Shown: one piece after another, positions 44,884-56,651 of the stretch | Numbering within the stretch: the first letter of the stretch is position 1 | How the letters are laid out: every line of letters starts with the position of its first letter | Source: Trichaptum fuscoviolaceum | Lineage: Eukaryota; Basidiomycota; Agaricomycetes; Hymenochaetales; Trichaptaceae | Reading direction: 5' to 3' | Assembly (NCBI GenBank): GCA_910574455.1 | Contig: CAJSYZ010000006.1 | Span: 1,501,376-1,565,375 of the forward strand | Length of the DNA stretch: 64,000 bases | Program-made: the position numbers and the translations under genes | Notes under the pieces: model-generated | Seen by the model: the letters and a program-made list of their open reading frames with translations, nothing else | What the model was told of the DNA's origin: nothing | Database searches by the model: none

Positions 44884-46492
44884 CTCTTAAGGTGGTCACA
44901 CCCCTCAAACACGATGCTTGGTATGACGCTCTCAAACAGTGCTCTCTTCTCGATCAATTCAACGACATTCTCATTGGTATCAAATACGGCTTCAAGACCG
45001 GGGTCTTCTCCTCCATATCTGCAAATTACTTTCCCAAGAATCACAGCTCGTCCCTCAATATGCCCATGATCGTTAAGCAGCACATATCGATTGAATTAGA
45101 GAAAGGTCGATATTCAGGTCCCTTTTCCGAATCCCAGCTCTCGTCTCTCATTGGACCCTTTCGTACAGCTCCTCTCGGGGTCGTTCCCAAACCAAATTCC
45201 GACAAATTTCGCATAATTCAGGATCTCTCCTTCCCGCGTGATGACCCTAACTTCGCTTCAGTCAACGCCGAGATCGACTCCAATAACTTTCCATGTGAAT
45301 GGGGTACATTCGCTCAGTGCTATTTTCTTGTGGCCAAAGCTCCCCCAGGGTCTCAAGTGGCCGTCTTCGACGTCGACAGCGCATATCGTAACATTCCTGT
45401 CCACCCAGAAGACCAAAATCATTTCTGTATTGCCTGGGACAACAGTGTTTACATCGACCATTGTGTGGCTTTCGGCTCCGCTAGTTCTGCGGGTCTATTT
45501 GGCAGAGTCGCAGACTGTTTCGTTGCAATAGTTAAGGCTTTCGGCGCTCAACAAGTTCTTAAATGGGTCGATGACATTATATTCTTTCGATACCCATCAA
45601 ATTCCGTTGCACCTTATCTTTATTCCTATCATGCTCAGCTCATTTTTAACATCGCATCAACATTAGGCCTTCCATGGTCGGCCCCCAAATTTCATGATTT
45701 CTCGGACACTTTTACTTATCTCGGCTTTCAATGGGACATTCCCCAACGCACTGTACAACTTCCGGATTCCAAGAAGGCCAAGTTCTCACTTAGATGTCAA
45801 CAGTGGCTTGATCAATCCAAGCACACGCTTCGCTCTGCTCAAATTTTGCTCGGCTCTCTGAATCACTGTTGCCTCGTATATCGCTCTGCTCGTACTGTCT
45901 TTTTCACCTTCGAACCTTCGTAGCTAAATTCCCCCCCCATTCATCACCTTTCTTGTCCCTCCCTGTCTCTCCTACTCTTCGCTCCGACATACAATGGTGG
46001 AAGAGTGAACTCTCAAAACCCTTTTTCGGTTGCTCTGTTGCTGCTCCACCTCCCATTCTACCATTGAAAATTTTCGTTGACGCTTCGACTTCATGGGGCA
46101 TTGGAATTCTAATTAATGACAAATGGGCCGCCTGGCAATTTCTTCCTGATGCCTTCTCGTCTTCCCGTGCTATCGGTTGGGCTGAGATGGTGGCCGTAGA
46201 ACTTGCCGTCTCATTATTGTGCGCAGCCCATCCTCGCCACTCCCATTTTCTCATTCATTCTGATAACCAAGGTGTAATTGGTGCGGTGGAATCCTCGTTC
46301 TCTCGAGGGGCAACAAAAACGCTTCGCTGTCCCGTCTGTCCTCTACTTTATTAAATCATGACTCATTCCTTTCTACTACTTACATCCCTAGCAATTCTAA
46401 CCCTGCCGATCCCCTATCTCGCGGTCTCATTCCCTCACTTACCAGCCGCCTTAAAACTAAATTGAAATTAGATCCTAGCCTAGTTCCCTTTG
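44884..46492 (+). pseudogene. Ngaro copy 1 RT-RNase H, two frame changes
   Basis: The RT domain starts after gag with LKVVTPLKHDAWYDAL and carries the palm motifs AVFDVDSAYRN and KWVDDIIFF. A missing base near 45896 stops the frame at 45923. RNase H continues in another frame with FVDASTSWGIGIL, the helix EMVAVELAVSLL and HSDNQGVIGAV. A further change near 46312 breaks it again relative to copy 2. RNase H ends before the recombinase at about 46506. RT and RNase H would copy the element's RNA into DNA. Confidence 0.85.
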
Positions 46493-46517
46493 TCACTCGA
46501 CGCTAGTTTACATTATA

Positions 46518-47774
46518 ATGCTCACAGTCAGCCGCTTTACTATATATTTCTATATTGTCTGCAGTAAGGTCGTGTCCCCCTCTCTCTCAGTCACCATGCC
46601 CCCCATTAGAGATAAACTCGAGCTGCAAGCCCGTACCGACGAGCTCATTGCTGCAGGTACTGCAGTACTCCTCGAACGAATGCGCCCCTCGCGCAAAGTT
46701 CAATTCAAGCCTCAAGAATACACTTCTCCTTCGCTCCCACCCCCTCCCCGGCCCCTCGCCATCGATCCAGTCTGGCCGTCATCTTTCCAATCATCAATTG
46801 ACAAGGCTCTCGACAACGCTTGGGCAGATAGCACAATTAAAAATTATACCCACTCCATTAACACCTTTCTCGCCTTCTGCAAGAAACATCGAATCCCCGA
46901 GGAACTCACTTTCCCATCTTCAGACTACCTCATTTGCTCTTTCATCGCTTCCCAGCAAGAAACGGTCTCTTCCTCGACTATCAAAAACTACATATCCGGC
47001 ATCCGCGCCTGGCACATCCGTAATGGTTATACATTCACTAGGTCTGACCGTCTCAACCTTCTCACAAGAGCAAGCCGCCCTCTCGCAAACAAGAAACCTC
47101 TGCGCCCGCCCGTCTCCTTTGAAATGTTACTTGCACTCTATGACGGCCTGAATCATAAAGAGCCTTTTGATGCCTGCGTCTTCGCTTGCGCGACATGCGC
47201 GTTCTGGGGGCTTGCTCGCCTAGGAGAACTTCTACCCGCGGCATTCAATTTCAAGCGCGACCCCACTCCTTTCCCATCCCCGACTTCAATAACTCAGGGT
47301 AATCAAAATTCATTAAAACTCCATCTCCCGTGGACAAAAGTGAAGAAATGGACTGGCGAATACATCTTTCTCACTATACAAGACGACAAATCGGATCCAG
47401 TTCAAGCTCTTCAGCGCCATCTCTCAGTCAATCTCGTTCCAGATAACACTATTCTCTTTTCCTACAAGGACATCTACGGTCAAACCGCTTTGCTCAAACA
47501 AGATTTCATGAATCGCTGCAACGAAATCTGGCTAGCTTGCGGTCTGGCTACTACAACCGGGCACTCCTTCCGCATAGGCGGCACATCCCACCTCCTCCTA
47601 TCAGGTGTTCACCCCGACATTATTAAACAATCAGGTCGATGGTCTTCCGACTCCTTCCTTAGATACTGGCGCAATCTTGATACCGTGATACCCAGCCACA
47701 CTTCAAGGCTCTCCAAGAAAAAGGCTTCAGGCCCTTCGGGTGAGCCGCGTCCGGGCCCCGGCTGTGGCCTTTAG
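46518..47774 (+). CDS. Ngaro copy 1 tyrosine recombinase, 418 residues
   Basis: A single open frame. The first in-frame ATG is at 46518; MPPIRDKLELQARTDELI, in the same frame at 46596, is an alternative start. An N-terminal SAM-like DNA-binding domain spans about residues 85-200 (NAWADSTIKNYTHSINTFLAF). The catalytic domain follows with box I Arg in ARLGELLP, HSFRIGGTSH (H-x2-R), GRWSSDSFLRYWR (H/W position and the nucleophilic Tyr). It would integrate a circular DNA copy without target duplication. The tail is Gly/Pro-rich. Copy 2 has the same gene with one inserted base. Confidence 0.93.
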   Translation: MLTVSRFTIYFYIVCSKVVSPSLSVTMPPIRDKLELQARTDELIAAGTAVLLERMRPSRKVQFKPQEYTSPSLPPPPRPLAIDPVWPSSFQSSIDKALDNAWADSTIKNYTHSINTFLAFCKKHRIPEELTFPSSDYLICSFIASQQETVSSSTIKNYISGIRAWHIRNGYTFTRSDRLNLLTRASRPLANKKPLRPPVSFEMLLALYDGLNHKEPFDACVFACATCAFWGLARLGELLPAAFNFKRDPTPFPSPTSITQGNQNSLKLHLPWTKVKKWTGEYIFLTIQDDKSDPVQALQRHLSVNLVPDNTILFSYKDIYGQTALLKQDFMNRCNEIWLACGLATTTGHSFRIGGTSHLLLSGVHPDIIKQSGRWSSDSFLRYWRNLDTVIPSHTSRLSKKKASGPSGEPRPGPGCGL

Positions 47775-47780
47775 CCTTCT

Positions 47781-48253
47781 GGGTTAGCCGCCCCGGACTT
47801 CGACTCACCTTCGACTGCGCCGTCGTAAGACGGCGTGGTCTCTCCCACTTGAGTCAAACAAGAAATGCTATGTATTAGTTCAGAGATTTGTTACATGTAT
47901 AGCCTAGAGACAATGATGCAGATGCGAGACATACATGTAGCTACATGATCCCCGGAACCAGCCGGACATCCGATAGGGTGAGTTGGCAGGACTTAGCAGA
48001 AGTCCCACGACTCACCTAGGAGGTAGGTGCACGTGACGGTGTCACCCATCCGAAGTGGCACTTGTCGCGCGCGAGACGCGCTCGCACCATTTGTTTCATT
48101 CACCATTACCATCCGACACTCCCGACAGCAACTTTCGCTTTGCCCACCCACCCGCTCCTTGTTCTGACTTCGGTTCGTCGTTCTCTGGGGTTAGCCGCCC
48201 CGGACTTCGACTCACCTTCGACTGCGCCGTCGTAAGACGGCGTGGTCTCTCCC
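47781..48253 (+). repeat. Ngaro B1-A2-B2 block, junction between copies
   Basis: B1 47781-47983, A2 47984-48142, partial B2 48188-48253. B begins GGGTTAGCCGCCCCGG and contains the perfect hairpin CGCCGTC-GTAA-GACGGCG. The B2 here breaks off at CTCTCCCA and joins directly to copy 2's A1, which lacks its first bases. Confidence 0.88.
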
Positions 48254-48424
48254 AGAAGTCCCACGACTCACCTAGGAGGTAGGTGCACGTGACGGTGTCA
48301 CCCATCCGAAGTGGCACTTGTCGCGCGCGAGACGCGCTCGCACATTTGTTTCATTCACCATTACCATCCGACACTCCCGACAGCAACTTTCGCTTTGTCT
48401 CTCCTCTTCGAGTTCTTATAAATT

Positions 48425-50591
48425 ATGGTCGTTACTCGCAGACAAAGAAACGACGAAGAGATCCCTGAGACTCAACCGCAACGCTCCCAGCATACTTCAA
48501 ATCATTCAAACAGTGGTAACGACAATATGCCACCCGGTCCTCATGATCAACCTCCCGTGTCTCCGAATGGCGGGGATAGCGGTAACGAGCAGCAGCGCTC
48601 TCAAGCCGGGTCGCAGCGTCGCGACAACGCGTCGAACAGGCCCCCCAGCGGCCAGCGCTCTGGCGCCGACATTTCCACCAAGTGGAGGAGGCAACGACCC
48701 ACCCAACCCACCCAACCCATCGAACCCTCCAAACCCACCAAACAACCCAGTCAGCCCACCTCACCCAGCTCACCCACCAGCCCCATCCATTGCTTCCCAC
48801 GTCGAAAGCGCTAGTTTGGCAGGGCCCGGTCAACGAGCTCGTCAACTCATGGGGCTAGCAGATCCTTTCGATCGCTTCACCTACCTTGCGGCTTTGGAAA
48901 AGATTAACGAGACATTCGCGCGTCAGCTTAGGCAGAAGGGTGTAGAAATACCGGGATGTGAGCCTTTCTCCTTTCCTTACTGATTCTACTTTATCCTAGT
49001 CAGGCAGCCATCGGTTTCTTGAGCATATGTTCACTTTGCCTTGGCTGCCTTACATTCCATACTCCCATTTGCCTGCGGGCTCGAAATCTGCCTGCGGGCT
49101 TTCATTGCCTGCGGGCTTCCACATTGGCCTGCGGGCTTTCTTATGCCTGCGGGCTCATTTATGCCTGCGGGCGTGTTAGCCTGCGGGCTCGTTTATGCCT
49201 GCGGGCGTGTTAGCCTGCGGGCTTCACCACGCCTGCGGGCTTCAATATGCCTGCGGGCAACATCTCGCCCAAGTCTCCTTGTCCTTAATCGCGAAACTTC
49301 GCCTCCCTTTAATTGCTTATGAGTGCATATATGCACATAATATCACGCATATATTCAATTATTACATGACAAGGCATTGAACATAATATCTAATACGCTT
49401 TCCACTTACAGTGGCTCGTCCCGGACCTCTCCCACCCGTTTCCCCTGCTCGCACCGTCGGTCGGCCCCCAACTCCAAGCAACTTGCGTACTCCCAACCCT
49501 CATCGTTCGCTACGAACCCAGCCACCCACTACACGTCCGCACAGTTCGAATATATTCGATCTCCCTAACCCTGCCATTCCCAATCACTCTCGTCGGGCCC
49601 GAACTCCGCACACCAGGAGTCCTTCTCCCGCCAACCCCGATAACTTCGTCCGCCCAACCGCGTCGACGACAATGGCCATTTACTTGCCTCAGTCACCACT
49701 TTCCCTCGGAACGCTCTTCGTATAATGCAAAAGTGGAACGAGCACCTTCCTATGCACATCTTAACGAACAAGAGCATTCAGCAATACAATAAAATGCCCA
49801 CTTCGGACGTTCAGTATGCACAGGCCTCTACAGACGGATCCCTTACATTAATTACTAAAGGCCCGGATTGCAAGGACGAGTTCAAGATGACGGAAGGAGA
49901 ATGGCGTTTAACCATTCCCACCTACCTTCGTCTAATTGAATACCACTGCCACCGGCCCAACCGGAAAGACATTGTCAGGGGTCTTCAGAAGCATTTTGAC
50001 TGGATCAGCGCCCAGCCTAACTACTTCGAAGACTTCCTTCTTTATCTGAGATACGACATCAAGATTCGCGGCTTCATAGCTACGACGAAATATGTGCCTG
50101 CCGGCTTTGAGCCCAACATCTTTCAAGCTACTCGTGACGAATACGTTACAGATCTGGCTCGTAATCGCATAGTTAGCAACCCAGGAAACGAGCAAGCGTC
50201 GTCGAGTTCAGGTTCTCGCGGTCGCTCTCGCTCGGCATCCCCTCGCCGAAATGCCTCCCCTCGGCGTAATTCGCACAATTTTCAATCCTCGTACAGGCGT
50301 GACTATCGCGATAAAGGACGTAGCTTTCGTCCCTATTCCGGCGCGGATTCCAACATCTTTTGCATTGCCTGCGGACGCAACGGGCACGCCAGCTTCGAGT
50401 GCCGCGCCACGAGAGCTCCCTTTCTCGTCAAAGATAGGTCCGGACGTTGGCTGGGCCCCGAGGGCGCTCAGCTCTGTTACAAATGGAACAACGACGCCGC
50501 CTCGTGTCAGGGATGCAATCGCGATCATCGATGCACGCTTTGCGGGAACAAAAGCCATAACGCTCGCAAATGTTCCCGAGTGCCCTCTTAA
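48425..50591 (+). pseudogene. gag: Ngaro copy 2 gag, two exons, two indels
   Basis: Exon 1 starts MVVTRRQRNDEEIPE at 48425 and is frameshifted by an extra T near 48671. The same 454 nt intron follows, with the GCCTGCGGGC array at 49071-49258. Exon 2 loses one base near 49662, then runs cleanly from 49725 to 50591. Its C-terminal part is Arg/Ser-rich and has two CCHC knuckles, CIACGRNGHASFEC and CTLCGNKSHNARKC, lost from copy 1's frame. RT begins in the +1 frame overlapping the knuckle region. Confidence 0.8.
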
Positions 50592-52210
50592 GGTGGTCAC
50601 ACCCCTCAAACACGATGCTTGGTATGACGCTCTCAAACAGTGCTCTCTTCTCGATCAATTCAACGACATTCTCATTGGTATCAAATACGGCTTCAAGACC
50701 GGGGTCTTCTCCTCCATATCTGCAAATTACATTCCCAAGAATCACAGCTCGTCCCTCAATATGCCCATGATCGTTAAGCAGCACATATCGATTGAATTAG
50801 AGAAAGGTCGATATTCAGGTCCCTTTTCCGAATCCCAGCTCTCGTCTCTCATTGGACCCTTTCGTACAGCTCCTCTCGGGGTCGTTCCCAAACCAAATTC
50901 CGACAAATTTCGCATAATTCAGGATCTCTCCTTCCCGCGTGATGACCCTAACTTCGCTTCAGTCAACGCCGAGATCGACTCCAATAACTTTCCATGTGAA
51001 TGGGGTACATTCGCTCAGTGCTATTTTCTTGTGGCCAAAGCTCCCCCAGGGTCTCAAGTGGCCGTCTTCGACGTCGACAGCGCATAATCGTAACATTCCT
51101 GTCCACCCAGAAGACCAAAATCATTTCTGTATTGCCTGGGACAACAGTGTTTACATCGACCATTGTGTGGCTTTCGGCTCCGCTAGTTCTGCGGGTCTAT
51201 TTGGCAGAGTCGCAGACTGTTTCGTTGCAATAGTTAAGGCTTTCGGCGCTCAACAAGTTCTTAAATGGGTCGATGACATTATATTCTTTCGATACCCATC
51301 AAATTCCGTTGCACCTTATCTTTATTCCTATCATGCTCAGCTCATTTTTAACATCGCATCAACATTAGGCCTTCCATGGTCGGCCCCCAAATTTCATGAT
51401 TTCTCGGACACTTTTACTTATCTCGGCTTTCAATGGGACATTCCCCAACGCACTGTACAACTTCCGGATTCCAAGAAGGCCAAGTTCTCACTTAGATGTC
51501 AACAGTGGCTTGATCAATCCAAGCACACGCTTCGCTCTGCTCAAATTTTGCTCGGCTCTCTGAATCACTGTTGCCTCGTATATCGCTCTGCTCGTACTCG
51601 TCTTTTTCACCTTCGAACCTTCGTAGCTAAATTCCCCCCCCATTCATCACCTTTCTTGTCCCTCCCTGTCTCTCCTACTCTTCGCTCCGACATACAATGG
51701 TGGAAGAGTGAACTCTCAAAACCCTTTTTCGGTTGCTCTGTTGCTGCTCCACCTCCCATTCTACCATTGAAAATTTTCGTTGACGCTTCGACTTCATGGG
51801 GCATTGGAATTCTAATTAATGACAAATGGGCCGCCTGGCAATTTCTTCCTGATGCCTTCTCGTCTTCCCGTGCTATCGGTTGGGCTGAGATGGTGGCCGT
51901 AGAACTTGCCGTCTCATTATTGTGCGCAGCCCATCCTCGCCACTCCCATTTTCTCATTCATTCTGATAACCAAGGTGTAATTGGTGCGGTGGAATCCTCG
52001 TTCTCTCGAGGGGCAACACAAAACGCTTCGCTGTCCCGTCTGTCCTCTACTTTATTAAATCATGACTCATTCCTTTCTACTACTTACATCCCTAGCAATT
52101 CTAACCCTGCCGATCCCCTATCTCGCGGTCTCATTCCCTCACTTACCAGCCGCCTTAAAACTAAATTGAAATTAGATCCTAGCCTAGTTCCCTTTGTCAC
52201 TCGACGCTAG
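50588..52210 (+). pseudogene. Ngaro copy 2 RT-RNase H, one indel
   Basis: The RT frame is open through AVFDVDSA and then stops because of one extra A near 51087 (GCGCATAATCG versus GCGCATATCG in copy 1). After that the frame is clean through KWVDDIIFF, the RNase H residues (FVDASTSWG, HSDNQGV) and a C-terminal extension ending SLVPFVTRR. The coding content is complete apart from this single base. Confidence 0.85.
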
Positions 52211-52221
52211 TTTACATTATA

Positions 52222-53479
52222 ATGCTCACAGTCAGCCGCTTTACTATATATTTCTATATTGTCTGCAGTAAGGTCGTGTCCCCCTCTCTCTCAGTCACCA
52301 TGCCCCCCATTAGAGATAAACTCGAGCTGCAAGCCCGTACCGACGAGCTCATTGCTGCAGGTACTGCAGTACTCCTCGAACGAATGCGCCCCTCGCGCAA
52401 AGTTCAATTCAAGCCTCAAGAATACACTTCTCCTTCGCTCCCACCCCCTCCCCGGCCCCTCGCCATCGATCCAGTCTGGCCGTCATCTTTCCAATCATCA
52501 ATTGACAAGGCTCTCGACAACGCTTGGGCAGATAGCACAATTAAAAATTATACCCACTCCATTAACACCTTTCTCGCCTTCTGCAAGAAACATCGAATCC
52601 CCGAGGAACTCACTTTCCCATCTTCAGACTACCTCATTTGCTCTTTCATCGCTTCCCAGCAAGAAACGGTCTCTTCCTCGACTATCAAAAACTACATATC
52701 CGGCATCCGCGCCTGGCACATCCGTAATGGTTATACATTCACTAGGTCTGACCGTCTCAACCTTCTCACAAGAGCAAGCCGCCCTCTCGCAAAACAAGAA
52801 ACCTCTGCGCCCGCCCGTCTCCTTTGAAATGTTACTTGCACTCTATGACGGCCTGAATCATAAAGAGCCTTTTGATGCCTGCGTCTTCGCTTGCGCGACA
52901 TGCGCGTTCTGGGGGCTTGCTCGCCTAGGAGAACTTCTACCCGCGGCATTCAATTTCAAGCGCGACCCCACTCCTTTCCCATCCCCGACTTCAATAACTC
53001 AGGGTAATCAAAATTCATTAAAACTCCATCTCCCGTGGACAAAAGTGAAGAAATGGACTGGCGAATACATCTTTCTCACTATACAAGACGACAAATCGGA
53101 TCCAGTTCAAGCTCTTCAGCGCCATCTCTCAGTCAATCTCGTTCCAGATAACACTATTCTCTTTTCCTACAAGGACATCTACGGTCAAACCGCTTTGCTC
53201 AAACAAGATTTCATGAATCGCTGCAACGAAATCTGGCTAGCTTGCGGTCTGGCTACTACAACCGGGCACTCCTTCCGCATAGGCGGCACATCCCACCTCC
53301 TCCTATCAGGTGTTCACCCCGACATTATTAAACAATCAGGTCGATGGTCTTCCGACTCCTTCCTTAGATACTGGCGCAATCTTGATACCGTGATACCCAG
53401 CCACACTTCAAGGCTCTCCAAGAAAAAGGCTTCAGGCCCTTCGGGTGAGCCGCGTCCGGGCCCCGGCTGTGGCCTTTAG
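52222..53479 (+). pseudogene. Ngaro copy 2 tyrosine recombinase, one indel
   Basis: Same protein as at 46518-47774. One extra A near 52795 (CGCAAAACAAG versus CGCAAACAAG) separates the DNA-binding domain from the catalytic domain. All catalytic motifs (RLGELL, HSFRIGG, GRWSSDSFLRYW) are present in the second part. Confidence 0.88.
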
Positions 53480-53485
53480 CCTTCT

Positions 53486-54035
53486 GGGTTAGCCGCCCCG
53501 GACTTCGACTCACCTTCGACTGCGCCGTCGTAAGACGGCGTGGTCTCTCCCACTTGAGTCAAACAAGAAATGCTATGTATTAGTTCAGAGATTTGTTACA
53601 TGTATAGCCTAGAGACAATGATGCAGATGCGAGACATACATGTAGCTACATGATCCCCGGAACCAGCCGGACATCCGATAGGGTGAGTTGGCAGGACTTA
53701 GCAGAAGTCCCACGACTCACCTAGGAGGTAGGTGCACGTGACGGTGTCACCCATCCGAAGTGGCACTTGTCGCGCGCGAGACGCGCTCGCACATTTGTTT
53801 CATTCACCATTACCATCCGACACTCCCGACAGCAACTTTCGCTTTGCCCACCCACCCGCTCCTTGTTCTGACTTCGGTTCGTCGTTCTCTGGGGTTAGCC
53901 GCCCCGGACTTCGACTCACCTTCGACTGCGCCGTCGTAAGACGGCGTGGTCTCTCCCACTTGAGTCAAACAAGAAATGCTATGTATTAGTTCAGAGATTT
54001 GTTACATGTATAGCCTAGAGACAATGATGCAGATG
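53486..54035 (+). repeat. Ngaro B1-A2-B2 block, right end
   Basis: B1 53486-53688, A2 53689-53846, B2 53892-54035. B2 stops after ATGATGCAGATG and the 129 bp flanking repeat begins at once, which fixes the right boundary. Confidence 0.88.
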
Positions 54036-54164
54036 AACCCTGACGACGTTCGGGGCCTCGGCAAAATGTTGTAAGTCAGACCCTCCCTGACGGGAGGAAA
54101 GGGTCCCCCTCGAGGCTTCGGCCTCTTCCGAACCGTGGGAGGGTCTGGGTAGGAGACTGGTTGC
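54036..54164 (+). repeat. 129 bp flanking repeat, right direct copy
   Basis: Nearly identical to 42408-42536 and in the same orientation. After it the sequence (TTGTTGGCTTTAAG) is unrelated to the left side. Confidence 0.9.
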
Positions 54165-54350
54165 TTGTTGGCTTTAAGATTAAAAAGAAATTAAGATTAC
54201 GTAATACAATGAGTAGTAAGCAAAAGTATAAGACCGTTTATTACATAATATGTACTAGTACTCCAGCAACTTGAACCATGTTCAGCTTCGATCGACTTGG
54301 ACTTCGTCCTTTCATTTGAACAACACTCTTGCTCTTGGTCTCTCCCGTTT

Positions 54351-56651
54351 ATGGCAAAGGCGGAACATGTAGAGACACCACGTCGCTCTGAGAGGCTAAG
54401 GAGACTTCGGGAGGGTAAGGCAGGTACGTACGTGACGCCTTTGTGAGTTGAGGAATATAAGTTGAAGGAGTTCAGACGGTTATGGTGAAGCTGGGTCTAA
54501 ATCTACGCCCCAAACTTCGCCTGTTACGAGGTTGCGGAGAAAAGCGTCGACCTCAAATCCGGGTGCGACGCCGCGCAAGAAACCACGGATATCCACTTCC
54601 AACAGACGAGCGGGCACGTTAAAGCAACCACCCAAGCAGGCGAAACCAGAGGATGTTCCGGAGCCAGCTCCAGACTCTCCAACGCGGCCAATTATATACA
54701 GTCGTCCCAGGGCAAAGAGATCTGGTCGAATAGTCATGCAAGGTTAGTACGAGCTTTTAGAAAAGCTGCACGGAATAGCTAATATTAATCGAGCACAGAG
54801 AAAATTAGGGCCCTCCGAGAAGCCCTTGAGAAACTCACCGATGATGTTGGTAGTTTTTCTAATCCTCAAAACCTACTATCACTGCCTTTTCCGTCCACTC
54901 ATGGTCCCAAAAACGATAAATTCGCGTTTACACGAGAAAACGATATACCCGTCTTTCGCTTCATGGGCAGAACGCCTTTCGCGGATGTCTATGCTCACTA
55001 CAAGGCGTATGCAAATGATGCATCCGGATTGCGTAGACTCATCCTCTATGGCCCACAGGGTAGTGGAAAGACACTCTGCCTATCTGCTCTTGCTTGCTTG
55101 CTCCTCAGGAGTGGTCGATACGTAATCTATGTTCCGAGTTGCTATCTCTTGGCGCTTGACTTCGCAGGTGTCATGCAGGATGCGCTTTATTTAGCCCTTC
55201 CTTCCGACCTTCACAGCGCTGTCGATACCGCAAAGACTCCTGAGGCTATAATTGAGCTCGTAGGCGATTTCAAGGAGGATGGCCTTGTGTTCATACTTCC
55301 GGAGTGGGACGCCTTATACCCACGAAAGCAATTTAGTCTTGCAAGTTCTAATGCAGAATCTGTGCAAAAATGGATTACCCGCATGATCGGAAGACACTAC
55401 AGCATTTCCAGCGTTTTAGCAAGCACTGAAAACTGGAGGGCTGTAAAAGCACTTGAGGATAGCGCGGATATTCTTCATTTCAAAGGCGGATTCAACGATG
55501 TAAGCCTTTCTTCTCACTTAGCTGATCTGTAATAACTAACGATTCTCTCAGAATGAAATGGGACTCTGGTGGAGCCATTATTCGGATGTCCTGCCCAATA
55601 ATCTCGCAGTTGATGATAAGGCAAGCATTGAGTACTTCACAGGTCGCATGCCGCACCTTCTTCGAGGTCTGCTAAAGTTTCCTGGACGCCAATACTCCGA
55701 AATCCAGAAAGAATACACCACAGTCGGTTTCTATTCTGAATTTAGGTCCGCCGTTAGGAGCAGCATCTCCGTCAAGCTATATGAATACGCAGAAGACGAA
55801 GATAAAACGAAAATTCAAATGTCTGTTCATATTCTCTTATTTATTCATCAACTGCGAAGGAACTAACTGTTATCTCACTTTAATATAAAAGATTCTTCGA
55901 CCATATGAGGGCTTGCATACAAGAGACTGTCCTTTCGCCGTCATCGGCCGCTGTTATCCACGACGATAAGTATGATCACCGGTTCTTTCAGTATACCGAG
56001 GATGGCATTGGGCATTGCCTAAGAGGCGAAGTACGTGAAATTGCGCTATGCTTGCTACAAAAGCATACGCCATCGTTTTTGGACGGTCACAGTTGGATTC
56101 GTGCGGCAACAAAAGCGGCAAGTCCGTTGATGAGAAGGCTACTCCTCACGCAATTATGCATGAGCCGGATTGCATCTCGCGGCCTGAAATGTGTCGACCC
56201 AAGACTTCAACCAATGGCATTCTTGTACTATGATGCGACGCCGCCGTGGGTCGAAGCGAGATTGATCAGAGAATCAATTGTTCGCTGTCTTTTGATTCCT
56301 GGGCAGAACTGTGATGCGCTGGTCGATGGGATCATTTTTTATCTAGATAAAAAGGAAAAGACATTGGAACTCATCCTGATTCAGGTCGGCTCCACCAAGG
56401 AATCTGTGTGCATCGACGAAGTGTTCTACTCGCAGCGATGGAAGGATATGAAGCAAAGTTTATTATCTACAGTCACGAACCGCAATTCTTTAAGCTTGCG
56501 GTCAAGCTTCATCTTCCTCCCTTACGGAAAAGTGCCAGAGACACCCAGTGAAGAAAGTAAAAAAGCTGTTGGTGAAGGATGGGAGCTGGAGTACAGCTGT
56601 CATACTTTGGGACTGACGATATTCGATGACGTGTTTGATAGTTTCGTCTGA
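54351..56651 (+). CDS. P-loop NTPase with C-terminal nuclease-like domain (RHS/Crinkler-like), about 684 residues
   Basis: Exons 54351-54423, 54491-54742, 54799-55499, 55552-55820 and 55892-56651 join with consistent phases. The N-terminus (MAKAEHVETPRRSERLRRLR..) is very basic and Pro/Ser-rich, with nuclear-localisation-like clusters (TPRKKPR, RPRAKRSGR). A NTPase domain follows: Walker A GPQGSGKT near residue 170 and a Walker B-like strand FILPEWDALY. The C-terminal domain has YDHRFFQYTEDGIGHC and a D-x(n)-E-x-Q arrangement in VDGIIFYLDK..LELILIQVG. That resembles the PD-(D/E)xK-like nuclease variant of retrotransposon-hot-spot and Crinkler-type proteins. Predicted nuclear; role unknown, with genome conflict or effector-like functions proposed for such families. 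Intact, and convergent with a damaged paralogue 89 bp away. Confidence 0.75.

Larger units (their letters stand above)
42537..48253 (+). mobile_element. Ngaro-like tyrosine-recombinase retrotransposon, copy 1
   Basis: Layout: A1 (42537-42694), two-exon gag, RT-RNase H, tyrosine recombinase, B1 (47781-47983), A2 (47984-48142) and truncated B2 (48188-48253). Split direct repeats, no LTRs, no integrase and a tyrosine recombinase place it with Ngaro-type elements, known from basidiomycetes and other eukaryotes. The second copy follows head to tail. Copy 1 has frame changes in gag, between RT and RNase H, and in RNase H, but an intact recombinase. Confidence 0.88.
48254..54035 (+). mobile_element. 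Ngaro-like retrotransposon, copy 2
   Basis: Same order as copy 1: A1 (48254-48397, start truncated), gag, RT-RNase H, recombinase, B1 (53486-53688), A2 (53689-53846), B2 (53892-54035). Offset from copy 1 is about 5703 bp. By eye the copies differ by roughly eight small indels and very few substitutions. In this copy gag exon 1, gag exon 2, RT and recombinase each carry one indel; RNase H is clean. Confidence 0.88.

Noticed and set aside
50251..50590. Extra protein start MPPLGVIRTIFNPRTG in Ngaro
   Set aside because: It is the zinc-knuckle part of gag read in the RT frame; similar text appears in copy 1 only because of its two-base insertion.
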